NCBI GenBank assembly: GCA_964036275.1
Contig: OZ038438.1
Coordinates: forward strand, 5,524,978-5,588,977
Length of the DNA stretch: 64,000 bases
Origin: Litoditis marina
Taxonomy: Eukaryota > Nematoda > Chromadorea > Rhabditida > Rhabditidae
Direction of reading: 5' to 3'
Part shown: positions 37,001 through 48,900 of the stretch, piece after piece
Layout of the letters: the number at the start of each line of letters is the position of its first letter
How positions within the stretch are numbered: position 1 is the first letter of the stretch
The notes under the pieces: generated by a model
Seen by the model: only the letters and a program-made list of their open reading frames with translations
What the model was told of the DNA's origin: nothing
Database searches by the model: none
Translations under genes and position numbers: made by a program

Positions 37001-37002
37001 AG
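31070..37002 (+). CDS. Unrecognised basic, probably nuclear protein upstream of / fused to the F-box region
   Basis: Exons in matching phase: 31070-31106 (MDGAADLLSLLP), 32945-33057, 33132-33212, 33935-34081, 34328-34441, 34764-34931, 35118-35230, 35688-35799, 35912 to 35956, 35968 or 35975, and 36179-36274. The first 150 residues are hydrophobic/mixed and look globular (GCCLELALGRGKDW, LYPGKWAFFIAELEN, FSLWIVPVTRIFAIPPP). Then comes a strongly basic run (KKVKIVKKIVKKK, VRVVRKVVKKDK), a Ser/Thr/Pro-rich stretch and a charged segment that could be helical (AEEENSSLSELRKKL). The basic run suggests a nuclear signal or nucleic-acid binding; this is inference. If exon 36179-36274 is used, the frame ends at TAG 37000-37002 (last residues RRPKWFLGK). 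If it is skipped and the 35975 donor is used, the frame continues into the F-box exons. An AG acceptor lies 2 nt before the ATG. I do not recognise a family. Confidence 0.6.
32287..32352. repeat. Short foldback element, family R3
   Basis: TGTAGTTGATCCCGACGCTT ... GGTCGAAATTTGTAAACTGT ... GATCAGACTACA. Ends are inverted (TGTAGTTTGATC type). Related copies: 22234-22300, 24256-24305, 28667, 30767-30960, 32658-32720, 38770-38832, 45122-45190, 62213-62285. Confidence 0.7.
32658..32720. repeat. Short foldback element, family R3
   Basis: TTTGTAGTTTGGACACGATC at the left and AGCAAATCAAACTACAAT at the right form inverted ends. Confidence 0.65.
35240..35290. repeat. Partial R1 MITE end
   Basis: TATAATCCTTTCCATTTCTA then CTTGGACTCTCACAGTATG resembles the R1 terminus. 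It starts about 10 nt after the donor of exon 35118-35230. The other end is not identified. Confidence 0.4.
35641..35680. repeat. 20-bp tandem duplication near an acceptor
   Basis: TGTAGCTCTAATTTATGACT occurs twice in a row, just before the TTTTTCAG acceptor of exon 35688-35799. Confidence 0.9.
36030..36092 (+). repeat. tRNA-derived remnant in the F-box locus
   Basis: B-box CGGTTCGAATCCCGCAT is present. The expected A-box region is degraded. It lies between the alternative exons at 35912 and 36179. Confidence 0.35.
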
Positions 37003-39652
37003 TATGTCGTTCGAACGGTCAAATGGCGCATGCGAATGGCACGGCCGAGCTGCCTTTCGTCGCTCTTCAGATGTTGCTGGGAAGCTGTTTCACATATGAA
37101 CAGGTGCTAGATAAACAATTTCATTGACTTTTGTTATCTCGAAACTTTACCCGTTTGTAGCCAAATGTGTTATAACGTAGAAAAATTCATGTGGTCTAGT
37201 GACTACTTACATTCTATGAGTAAAACGTGAGACGGCCGCGACATTGTCGTTGCCGTCTCAGTTTCAACTGTTGTTTATCAGTCTGCGTCTCCTCAAAACA
37301 TATGCTATTTTCATGAGTAAAACTTGTCACGGCAGCGACATTGTCGTTGCCGTCTCAATTTCGACTCAGTCGGCGGGGGCCGAGTCAGTGATTTATCAGA
37401 GTTACCAAAAACAAAGCTACCAAAACGGAAAAAAACGAGTTTGGTAACTTCTATTGCATAAAAGTAGCCTTTTTTCCTTGCGTCATTTCTTCATTATATA
37501 GTTTTCCGCACGATAATAACTGTTTTGTTCACACCATAAAAAGACACTACTTATTCAAAATTAACGAATTCCCTTTCTTAAAAACCCAATATATGTATTT
37601 CCTTTCAGCTGGGAGACCTGCGATTGGTACATCCTCACTGGGACGAGTTGGCCGGACAAATGTTGAACGGTGGATACTATAAACTCCTCGAGAGGTAACA
37701 TTTATCGGGCATTTCTCGACCATTTCTCAGACTGTACATCGAATATTGCTGTATGTCAGACGAACTTTTTCCTAGTGCAGTTGATTTTGCTCTATTTTCG
37801 GTTCATTTTTTGAGTTTATGCTGGAAAATGGTAATAGGTTTTAGTTGTATAGTTTCAAAGTGTGTATTTAAACTAGATTTTTATTTAAAATGAGATAGAT
37901 ACCTATTATTAGTTACTGGTTTCATTTTGAGAAATCATCGAAAGTCTCATCTTATTCCGAGTGTTCCTATAATTTGGTGAACCTGCTACAGGTCTGACAA
38001 TCTGCTGATGACCCTTCAACGCAAGTTGCCGGCCGACTCTAGTCTCCATTATCCCACTACCGTACTCACTAATATCCAAGTACATATTCTGAATCCGGTG
38101 GACATTATGAGGGCGGTATTGGATGAAGGTGTGTCTATCCTTGTGGTTGAGTACCAGCAATCTTCAAGTTTCTCGTTAGATAATTTTGCAATTAGATAAT
38201 TATAATTTAATATTGACTATTTTCAACTCGAGAGAGGGCATGTTGAAAGTTCATCAAATTTTCAAAAGAAATAAGGGTTTAGGGGTTCAGGGACTAGTGC
38301 CAAGAGAGGTTAAAGCTTGGAACAACTGGTGAATACATCTTGAGAAGGTCGAAATTTATTAATAACGTTCATCGAAATCAGCTGACTTAACGTCTCACAG
38401 TAGTTCATTTAATTAACAAATAATATTACAAAAAAGAAAACCTTATCATAATACTGTTCTAACATTCTGCAGGAGTTTGCTGTTTCCCGTATGGAAAGAT
38501 CTTGGACCGAACTTTCGCGTTGTTGGATCAGATAGAAGCTCTGCTGCGAGGGGGGCACGACGAGCAGATTCAATGGGAGCCGGTGGCCACTCTCGCAAAG
38601 AAGGCACAACTGCACTACAAAATGAGACTGGAGAAGACCATGGAAGACAGGTACACACTCACGCACGTGTCCACAATTACAGTACACTGAAAAGTTCTCG
38701 TCTCTGCCGGGGTACACAAGTAGTTTCCGAACCAAGCCTATATATGCTGCACTATCCCACTGTATTTAAAGTTTGATCCAGTTTTTTGTCGGGAATCGAT
38801 CATTTTGGCGCAGTTATCAGTTCAAACTACAATGAAGACGTGGTCCATCCCCCTAGTTGATGCCTTGCAGATTGGGCGAAAACTTGCGTCTGAAAGCGGC
38901 TCAACGCATCATTCGCCTCGACTCTTTCATGGTAGAAACGACCGTCACAAAGCTGGAGAAGGACACGGCCAAGGTTAATTGAACTCTAGAGTTATCAAAT
39001 TAAACTTTTTCTTGGAAAACATGATCATAGTTAACATGTTTTCATGTTGCAAAAACGCAAAAACACCTCTCTGGTTTCTTAGGTATACTATCAGCAAATT
39101 GAATAGTCACGTAAAGTTGGCATTCTAATGAGAAATCGTGCACTTTTTCATTGCACGTTTATGAATTCTGCTGTGTTTAACATATTGCACGTAACGGTGA
39201 AATTGATTATTAGTATAATGATAGGGTGAGCTGTTAACTGTTGATACACGTTTGACTTTTATTGTAAGTTTATTTTCACTGTATAATATCTACGAAATTC
39301 TAGTCTACGTCTTTAAATCGCACCTTATTTCACACGTTTTAGGTGATTAATTAATATAGTCTGGGTCTCATTAACGTTTCGTTGGAGGAACATTGTAATA
39401 TTCTTCTTTCAGGCTCGGGATGACCTGAAATGGGAAATCGAACAGTTGCAGCAGCAGAACACCCAACTGAAAAAGGTCGGTTTCTTACTCTTTTGTAACT
39501 TGTGAAGAAAACGGCAAATCGAAACAGCAGCGAGACTAACAAAAACATATTTTCAGGACAATCGACAGCTGAGACAAGATCAGATGAAACTGGATACTCG
39601 TGTCGAGATCCTCGAACAAAAGTTCAAGACGCTGGCCAGACTTTTCAGCTAA
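36946..39652 (+). CDS. FBXO28: FBXO28-like F-box protein (SCF ubiquitin ligase adaptor)
   Basis: Exons 36946-37103, 37609-37694, 37992-38128, 38473-38650, 38871-38973, 39413-39475 and 39557-39652 (TAA) join without frame breaks. The F-box reads LPFVALQMLLGSCFTYEQ, then LGDLRLVHPHWDELAGQML and YYKLLER. It is followed by a block matching the FBXO28 order (LQRKLPADSS, LDEGVCCFPYGKILDR, LLDQIEALLR, MRLEKTMEDR). The C-terminus is a coiled coil (EIEQLQQQNTQLKK, RVEILEQKFKTLARLF), as in FBXO28. From the ATG at 37023 (MAHANGTAELP) it would be 247 aa. Spliced from the upstream exons (phase-1 donor at 35975) it would be 589 aa. The frame stays open upstream of that ATG to the acceptor (KKERSISPSK), which favours the long form. 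FBXO28 family proteins bind SKP1 through the F-box; human FBXO28 has been linked to CDK1/2 and MYC. The short C-terminus lacks the long basic tail of the vertebrate protein. Confidence 0.85.
37217..37365. repeat. Duplicated hairpin-forming block
   Basis: TGAGTAAAAC + GACATTGTCGTTGCCGTCTC occurs at 37217-37268 and again at 37314-37365. In the first copy GAGACGGC (37229-37236) and GCCGTCTC (37252-37259) form a perfect 8-bp stem around CGACATTGTCG, itself a near palindrome. Confidence 0.85.
38770..38832. repeat. Short foldback element, family R3
   Basis: AAAGTTTGATCCAGTTTTTTG ends at the right with CAGTTCAAACTACAAT. It ends about 38 bp before the acceptor of exon 38871. Confidence 0.55.
39083..39218. 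repeat. MITE-like element, family R4
   Basis: 136 bp with imperfect inverted ends TATACTATCAGCAAATTGAA and GGTGAAATTGATTATTAGTATA. The inside (GCATTCTAATGAGAA, GAATTCTGCTGTGTTTAACA) matches 4328-4450 and 44771-44903. It lies in an F-box gene intron. Confidence 0.75.
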
Positions 39653-42600
39653 TTAACTCTTTTTTCATAGGCCAGTGTAAGGTGAATAATCGTTTGTTGA
39701 CTGTCAAAACATATAAATTACGTTTTACTCTGCAATTATCGACTGCTCAATTTGATCAATAAGTGTGTTCTATCCAAATAACATTATATTCTTTCGCCCA
39801 GTTTTGCGGGTCTTTTCTGTACTTATTTAATCTAAAAATCTTTCATATTTAGGTTGGCACTTGTTTTCATAGGAAATTTAGTTGTGATACAATTATGAAC
39901 ATTGGTGTCTTGTGTAGAAACTGTATTTCGTTTCGACTGATGAATATTTACTGTATTGTTTGTGGTTTTTTTGAATTTGATATACGACAGATAAATTACA
40001 CCGATGGAGAATCACAGGAACTTTTTTCAACCATAAGTTTTTATTCTCGATTATACGTCTCTAGAAGTGATAGCAAAAAGGTTGCCGAGCGCTCATACTG
40101 AAAGCTTATTCGAATGCACTGGAAAGTTCTTTCAAGCGATGTTATCATGAAATCATGGTACACACCAACTCATTGCAAACTCGATCTTTATTGTTCTCAA
40201 TCACATTCTTTTTCTCTTTTCATATAATAGATAGCCGAAGATTCCACACAAACTTGATAGGGACCCAACGAATCGTATAATTGCGCGGACCCCACCATCT
40301 CAAGACAAGAAGACATGAGACGAGTTGCCTTTCAACTCGCGCATCTGTCCCTATATTATAATTATGGTATCCGGCCGCAAACATGTTTATGCTCATGATT
40401 AGATGGGCTGGAAACAATATCCAACTACGGTATACAATGGGTGGCACGTGTCCCGTCGGGCCTATTTTACCGCAACTACCATATGGATATGGCCCCAACG
40501 GCTGGCTCCACAAAGGTCAGCCATCGTGACGCAATCCCCGGATTACGGTAGATTATTATGTACGTAATAAGCGGTACGAGGGAAGCATGCTTCAGCAAAA
40601 CAATATGATCGTCAGATGTACGCATCAGTTCATTGGTGCTCCAGAATCTCGAAACGATACGTTTCAAACTTTACAATTTCGAAGAAACTACTTCTCATAT
40701 ATGTGGTACAGCCAGTTTAACTCTACACGTTGATGGTTTTGTCCTGAACATATGAACTTTAGTGTCTCACGTGACTATTCCAATCACTATTGTTCAAGTT
40801 CAGTACGTCTTGCCGTACGTCAAAATGTGTTGTGATCTACAGAGGAAGTGGATATCTACCGCGAAACGTGGATAAACATTAGAAATTGCGCTTGTCAACG
40901 TTTCACATCAAATATTCAACACAAAGTTGTGTAATAACGAAACATGAGCACATTTCACGTTTCTGAATCCTGCTCGGTTTCCCTGTGGTTTCCCATTAAA
41001 TTAACTTTCGTTAGCTATATACAGAAGTAACATAAATAATAACCCATGCTTAAAGGAAGTTAATCCTCAGTCTAATATGGAGGAAAAGACAATTGCCTTT
41101 ATTTGGGTATTGGATACTTTTGTCTCCGTTACTTTGGGGTTCGCCACTGATTTACTCTTCCAAAATTAGGTAATTAGGCAAATACGGTGTAGTTTGCTCC
41201 ATCCCTCTGTTTTTTAGTTTGATTTTAGGTTGAAATTTGTAAATAACAGTTTTTTTCTGTTTTTTAGTTTGATTTAAGGTTGAAATTTGTAAATAACAGC
41301 GTGCATCGAGATTTGATTTTAGGTTGAAATTTGTAAATAACAGTTTTTTTCTGTTTTTTAGTTTGATTTTAGGTTGAAATTTGTAAATAACAGCGTTCAT
41401 CGAGATTTGATTTTAGGTTGAAATTTGTAAATAACAGTTTTTTTTCTGTTTTTTAGTTCGATTTTAGGTTGAAATTTGTAAATAACAGCGTGCATCGAGA
41501 TTTGTATTTAGGTTGAAGTTTGTAAATAACAGATCAAACTCACATCGAGATCCAACTACAACTTGGACTGGCTAAATGAGTCAGTGTTCCCGAATTGTTT
41601 ACATGTCTCGCCCTACTGCACCTGCTTTTTCTTCCCATTGACAGCTTCATTTCATGCGCATTTGCATTCGTACGAAAACAGAGTGACACCATCAAACTGA
41701 CATGCATCAGCGGAAAATTCTCCGGGGAGAGGCAGTGTCCACACCTGGCATTTGCACAATACGCTGGAAGCAAGTGATACAAAACAATGTACTCACTTTC
41801 CAACTTTAAAACTAGTTAAGACCTTCTTTCCAATATCAAAAACATGGATTTCTCACACATGAAAATTTTCAAGTTCCTGGAATCGTGGTAGACCTGCAGA
41901 TGTCATTCCCCAAAATACAGCTGATTTCTTCTGAATTCATGTGTTCAAAGCTGTTCTCGGTTATGTATATTTGCGACCAATATGTTTTTTGTTTGCTGGA
42001 GAATATATGAAGCTGTCGAATGGAAGAGAGATAAATAGCTGTGAATACATATTCGTGTCTCGCTCAGCCTGTACGGGTCGAAAATCAATTCTTAAGTTGT
42101 TGGTGATACCATCATTTTATCGTGGAAAATTATCATCATAATAATATCAGGTATTTCTGTTTTCGTCACAAAAATAAAACGTTAGTAAACATTTCATTTT
42201 GTAGACTCGATGTTAGGATGCGATATGGGTAATAGATACAGGTATCACAAGATTGACTGGAATCCAGAGGAATGTATGACCGAGAAAAAAATCGGAAAAG
42301 CTAGTTAATAAACAAAAAGATCGAAAATGGAAAACTGAAACATGAAATGAAATACTAGTTACATAATGGTATGATATAAAAAGACAATACAAATCAATGA
42401 CTATGTAATGAACTGAGCGAATGGTATAACGGAACCAGAATGACCACAAAACTACCTAAGCACAACGAGCTTGAGATGGTTCGGACTCACAACAGTACTA
42501 TTCAAATAAGTGGAACAAACCATATTTCGGTAAATCAGGTTACTCCGAAAAGGAAAAGCTTAAGCAAAAGCTTTGATTGGGTACAACTGAAGTTAGAACG

Positions 42601-42947
42601 CTAAGTAAGCTAACTCATAATGACATGGCGATTCACCCGAATTTAGTTTATATAGGTTTTGTGTATTTGCACAAATAGTCTGAAAAGTAGCGAAGGCAAC
42701 ACAGACTTGTGCTTTTGAAGTGAGTGAAGGTTCCCGCCTTCACGTGTGAATACGATGAGAATAGCACCCTGCACTTGATATTCTTTCCATCACTCAAAAA
42801 CCACGGTTGTTGAATTATGCTACTAATTGGAAGAGATTCACGCAACACGAGAAAACGGAAGAAGAGAAGACAGAAAACTGTTGTGTCTCTGTTTTCTGAT
42901 GTGTTTTGCGTGACAGAAGTACGAGATGGTTTTAGGTTGGCAGCATG
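39653..42947. other. Convergent intergenic region
   Basis: Between the 3' ends of the F-box gene and lin-11. No gene found. It holds the 41207-41535 tandem array. I see no clear AATAAA for either gene close to the stop codons. Confidence 0.5.
41207..41535. repeat. Tandem array derived from an R3 foldback
   Basis: Seven copies of a unit TTTGATTTTAGGTTGAAATT + TGTAAATAACAG (32 bp) begin near 41219, 41268, 41313, 41361, 41406, 41457 and 41500. Two spacers alternate (TTTTTTTCTGTTTTTTAG and CGTGCATCGAGA), giving a dimeric period of about 94 bp. The array starts just after GTGTAGTTTG and ends in GATCAAACTC..CAACTACAAC, i.e. inside R3 ends. Confidence 0.9.
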
Positions 42948-45900
42948 TCACCATCCAGCCATCGGCTTCAACTCGGCCGGATACATGGAGGGTAGGGGGT
43001 GGAAGCCGGCCAACTCGTGGTCGTACTCGGACATCATGCCCGGCGGCAACGTTCCTTCCAAGGGGGGCGTTCGGTCAGGAAACACTTCTGGAATGACAAT
43101 ATTACAAGATTAATCACTATAAGTAAACAAAGGTCACACTTATTGCACGTTTTTGACCTATGATGCGTTTTGCACGTTTGGCTGAGTAGGTACATAGAAT
43201 GGGATGTGTAAGCACGTACCGTGTACCATGTTGTGGGGAATTTCGGGATTGGGCATGAAGCCAGGAGGCATGGAACCGAGTTGTCCCCGATCTTGGGAGT
43301 AGGGGTCACAGAAGAAGCCCATCGGGGGTTGGCCGAAGAAGGGCGGAGGACCTCCTTCTGGAAATAACAAGCATATAATTCCCATTTACTTCTACATTCC
43401 ATCATCACTTGTACTAAATTCATTTTGTTTTATTTCCTTTTTATAGTTCTCAAAACTTGTTGGTTTTCACAACTTGTTGGCTATTACCACTGAGTACTTC
43501 ATCAATCATCCTTTCTTTGTGAATCTTTCTTGACTGTGGAAAAAACTCGAACCCTGACCAAAAAGCTAAAGATAAGTGCGGTAACCAATGCACTAAGAAC
43601 ATCTAAACCGAAGTGGTAAATTATAAATTTCCCTAGAGCGATGACACCCTTGATGGTACGGTAAACTGAACATTGTGCAACGTGGGCTCAATATTTCTCG
43701 CCCCACATAATGCCCTCAACATACGAGCCGTACCTAAACAACGGTGAATGGGATAATTCGTCGTGTGTGGTAATCATTGCTTGATGGGGGATTTACGGCC
43801 AGAGTCACCTGCCAAATGACCGTTGCGCAACATAGAGACAGACAGCCGGGCTGGCACCTTACAACATATGTACCGTATATAACCTGTTCCTCACACGATG
43901 TGTGTATTATCATGTGTACTCCCCTCTAACGTGTGATTCATATTACGTGTGAAACGTGAGGTTCAACTCACGATACGTGTACCCCCACGAAGTTCAACGC
44001 CTATTGTGTCACAATAGTGATTGGAATAATCTCGAGAAACAATAAAGTCCACATTTTCGGGACAAGACAACTAACGAACAGAGTTCAACTGACTGTACCA
44101 CATTTAGTAGGTTAGAGGTGGTTTCGTCGAAAATATAGAGCTTGAAATAGTATAGTTTCGAGATTCTGGCCACCAACGAACCGACACATACGACGTGAAC
44201 CTCATGACGTAACTGATTCGTCTAACTCAATCACACGTATCACACCTAGCGCAGCTCAAGAGCCGAGAATATTATCGCTCGAAAATTTAATTATGCCGGC
44301 GTACTCTCAAAGTGTACTCAGATGTGCGTTGAGGTGGATTAATCGAGAGCCATGTGCAGGCGGCGGCCGTACTTGGCATACGGTAGGTGGAGAGGATACG
44401 TGAATGAACAGATAAACATCTATCTAATTGAATGGCGGACGGAAGTCAACATGTTACGCAATTTTGCCCTTCAGCAATTTTTTCAAATGAAGACTGTGCT
44501 AAATTTTCTCATTCAGTACTGGGAAAATGATTAAATGAAAGTAAATGAAGTTTCACCAAGGGAAAGGGTACGTTTCTGCACGTTCATGAATTGTGATGTG
44601 CGTTTCATGTTTGACGTAACCATGTGGTTCACAAACAGTATACCCCCTTAGGTGACATTGTCCAGCAGGCGACAGATAACATGGGGGAGAAGAGTATAGA
44701 TGTGATTGTAGATTTATACCCTGTCATTCATTTTGTGTTGTGTGTGTGTCGAAGAAATACAACTAAGATGTATTCTAGAAGTAAATTGAATAGTCACGTT
44801 AAGTTAGCATTCTAATGAGGATTTGTGCACTTCGTTTTTGCTGGTTTCTGAGTTCTGTGGTGTTTAACGTGTTTCGCGTGATTGTGCATTTGACTAATAG
44901 TACAGTCAACTCGCGTACCTGGTGGAAAAATGTCCTGGCACATGTCGTCCCTTCCGCCGCGACTCCGTCGGGTGGGACGGTAGCCCCCGAATCTCAGCTG
45001 CTTCATCCGACGCTCCTTGCTGCGACGGTTTTGGAACCACACCTGCAAAGATACTTCTAGAGGAAATGTAGGGCCGGCAAGAAAAAGCAGACGGAAACCT
45101 CCTATCCGTCATGCTGTGTTTATAGTTTGATCCTGGTGCATTTCAAACACAACTTGAGATTAATGGTATGTTTGTGCTTCAAACTACAAGTCAAATTGGT
45201 TCAGACCCCTATAATATACTGCGCACTCTAAGACGATTTGATTTCCTTTCCATGAACACATGTTGTAGTTTCAGAAGCGTATATCATCTTCAAAGTCAGA
45301 CACTCGGTGGTATACGGTATCGCTATTTACGCGCATACGGTAATTGAATAGCCTTCCCATGAGAGGCAGGTGAATTAAAGCGGGAAATGAGAATGGGCAG
45401 AGAGCACGGGGAAACAGGAGGGCGCAGACAGGAGACGGAATCTAATCAAGAGCCGCCAGCCGGGTTGCGCTGCGAGTTCGGCCCAACTTGCATGTTACAA
45501 TGCTTGTCCAACTGCCAGAGTCTTCTAGTAGTTTTACTGTGTTATTATAGGTGATGACATTATTAGATGCGATACTGTTCACAGTTGAACCAATAAAAAC
45601 TGTAGTGAAGTGTACTTCAAGACGGAAAAATCATAGACGGGTGCAATTTTGGAATTGTGTTAATATTTATGTGTACATCTCGGAAAAAGTGCTACCATAA
45701 CCCAGACGATATTTCTGAGAACTGTACCTGAATAACTCGCATATTGAGGCCAGTTTCCTGAGCCAGTTGTTCTCGAATATGTCGTGTCGGTTTCGGAGTG
45801 GAGGCGAAAGCGTTTTTTAGTGTTTCTAGCTGGAATGAACAGAAATTAGCAGGAATACTTCTTGTCATGACATCACTGACATTAAATAAGATACACCGTG

Positions 45901-48900
45901 TGGTTCTAACCAGCACATCGCTTGGAGATAGTCGAAAAGAAGCAAGTTCATGGTTAATCTTACTTCCCGGCACCAGAATGATTCATCAATACACATACTG
46001 TACACATATATGGGTATGGTGGTGGAGAAGTACCCCAGCCCGGTGGGATTTCGTATCTCATGGAACGGAGTCGAGACCTTGGTTGCACGCTTTTTACCGC
46101 GCAGTTGCGAACCAAATGAGTAATGACTTTGCTTTTCTTGCAACACGCTCCGCTCCCGCAAAAACACCGTGTTTGACATATATGGGAACGAAATAAGAGG
46201 GACAGCAATGTTTCTGGCAAGGTTTCCAGAATAATTACACGGTTTTTTGAATTCGAAAAATCGCGTTTGAGTCAGGCTCTGGATACGTGGTTTGGACTGG
46301 CAACAATGAAAAAAGTCGTGAATCGTAATATTTCTTAGAGGGACAGAGCAGAGCGATTTCACGGGAGCATTTTGTGTAGTATTATTTTACAAACATTACT
46401 GACTACTATAAGATGGCTTACAGAGCGAATTGAAGAAACTCGAACAAAATTTAGGCAATGAAAGCGAGAAGATTCAATATGAATGGAAGAGCGAGTGCAA
46501 ACTTACACGTTCACGAGAGGCGAATTTCGCTAGGTGATAATAACTGTTTGTTGTAACTATTGTCTGCTGTTGTTTATTTTGTTAGTTGTTTGTTTACCTG
46601 TTTAGCTTTGATGGTGGTTCTGGGACCCCTTCTTTTAGCGGCTGCAGAGTCCTCTCCTTTCTCTCCATCCACATCTTCTATTGCCACCTGACAAAGATAA
46701 TATAGTCAGTTTCATATAGCTGGAGACACATACAGTATCCCTCGAAGTAAAAGCGAGGGTCGCATATAACAACAAAACAAAATGGATTAAAGGGTAAAAA
46801 GTTAAAAAGTGGAGAAGCAAGTAATAGTAAGCTAATAATGTGAACTGATGGATATATTTATGTTTTCTAATAATGAAGGAGTAAAGGTGGTTTCCATTCT
46901 CAAATCTCTTGCCTAGAAATGTTCAAAAACAAGTTGTTAAATAGGTGTTTTTATGAAACTATGATAATTCTCACTTCTTCCGAGCCATCCACATTCTCTT
47001 CGTCAGCGTCCGAGTTACACTCAGAACCATTGGAAACTGAAAATGGAAATTCGTGTTGCTACATTTCAATCTATTTCGAACAAGATATTTTTGGACGGAA
47101 AAATAGTATCGATAGTGCTGTGCTGAACTTTTTTCAGTTTGTTGCGTCTGGAAATATCGGTTGATCATTCAAACATCTTGAGGAACTTGTGAGTGGTATG
47201 TGGAATTGGATTTCTATTCTGGTAAAGATATGCAAAACTGGGGCTAATATATCTGAGCAGGGCCAGATAATAGGGAGGCGCGGAAGTGGTGATACGCGGG
47301 CTTAGCGGCTGCCACAAAGCAGCAGACGGTCGCCAGTACATGCACAAATAGAACGAACATCAGGCGGTAGAAATCCCCCATGAGATCACCTCATCAGCAA
47401 TATCTCTCCAACCTCTCATGAGATTCTACTGGTTGAGATGCTACAACATTGAACACTCGTAAAACCGTACACGTTGTCATGATATGTGGTAAATGGACTT
47501 TAATCCCGATGCATCGCCCAATTCGAAAACAGTGCTAATTCAAACTAAGACTAAAGATCGGTCAAGTCAATGTCTCCGGTTTGCTCCTACATAATGGAAC
47601 CGTTAAAACTTTCTAGCTATGAAGGAAAGAAGTGGAGAGACGGGAGTTCACCCAGTTTAGTTGGAATTTGATAGTATGTTCGAGCGCCTACTTATACGGT
47701 AAGGGGAAATAGGGGCTATAGTTTTCCCGGAAAGTCTGTGTTTCACCCTTTCCCAAAGTAGCCGAATGTAACATATAGGCGCCACGTAGTTTGGTTACAT
47801 GTGTGGCAAAAGCGGCTTTGTGCCACACGAGTGCACCGCCTTGTGAATGGGACAAAAGTGAGAGGAGAGGGGGGATTATTCAAAAAGGTCGAGAGAATAC
47901 CGTCCGCTAGAGTGCCACAGAACAACGATAGTTCTTGTCATCCCTACATGGCCTCCTACAGAGAACACAAGCAACTTCCGACTGATTTCTAGTGAAAAGA
48001 TCGCTTCAACAAATATTTTTACGCTACAGATGTGAAATTTTGACCTGACTGAAAAGTGAATGAAAGCATGAAAACGCATGATGTCGATATAGAACTCCAC
48101 ATGAGAATGAACAGAATGAATCCTGAGAACAACATAAAGCGTTTTAAATAAAATCTTATAAAAAATTAATACAAGAATTTTGAATGGTTGACGTACTGAA
48201 CGAAACGAATATGAAGTTTGCGTTCTCCGAAGTGATACATGAAACATGATGTTCTCAGAATTTCACTTATAAGGTTTGTTTCTCATTTATTCTCGAAATA
48301 ATCTTGAAATGTTACCTTAATATTAATGGAAAGCTAAAATACTTCCCGTTTGTTCTCTACGTGAGTATGCGGAGACAAATGCTATCAAAATCACACAGGT
48401 GTTATGAGAATGTGGTTAATTTGCTAGCAAAGTATAGATTTTCAATAACATTAAATAGGTAATAAGCAGAGTCTAATGTTATTTGTTTCTACAGCCAGCG
48501 AACATGGATGTTTGATAGCAAATAATATCAATAAAATCAATAAATAGTATGTACCTGGTCGATTTGAGGTGGATGAGGGAGTGGAACTTTTGGTGGCGTT
48601 CCGGAAATCTGTCTGGCACACGAAACGGTTCCCATCCAGAATGTATAGCTGCAAAGATGGTTATTGATGGTAATTCGACTATTCTACACTCTTCTGAAGC
48701 ATTCTACCACCCACAACTCTACAGCTATGTTGAATAAGTGAAACGTTTACAAAAAGAGCAATTCCACGTGAACAATGGTCAAACATATTTCTATATGATT
48801 CATGCCAGTTTTAGAAAAGCTTTATTGTAATTTAGCAACGCGAGAGAGCGTTTATCACGTTGTAGTAGAATCAGCTAGGTTTCCCTAATAGTTTTCCTCC

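Noticed and set aside
40220..40513. 97-codon minus-strand ORF
   Set aside because: GC-richer than the flanks but without splice borders, homologous motifs or a proper neighbour exon.
41207..41535. CRISPR-like alternation of repeat and spacer
   Set aside because: Only two spacer types alternate and the genome is eukaryotic; it is a dimeric tandem repeat.
45798..46362. Open frames of 132 and 165 codons around a lin-11 exon
   Set aside because: They are other-frame readings through the homeobox exon and intron and lack protein-like features.
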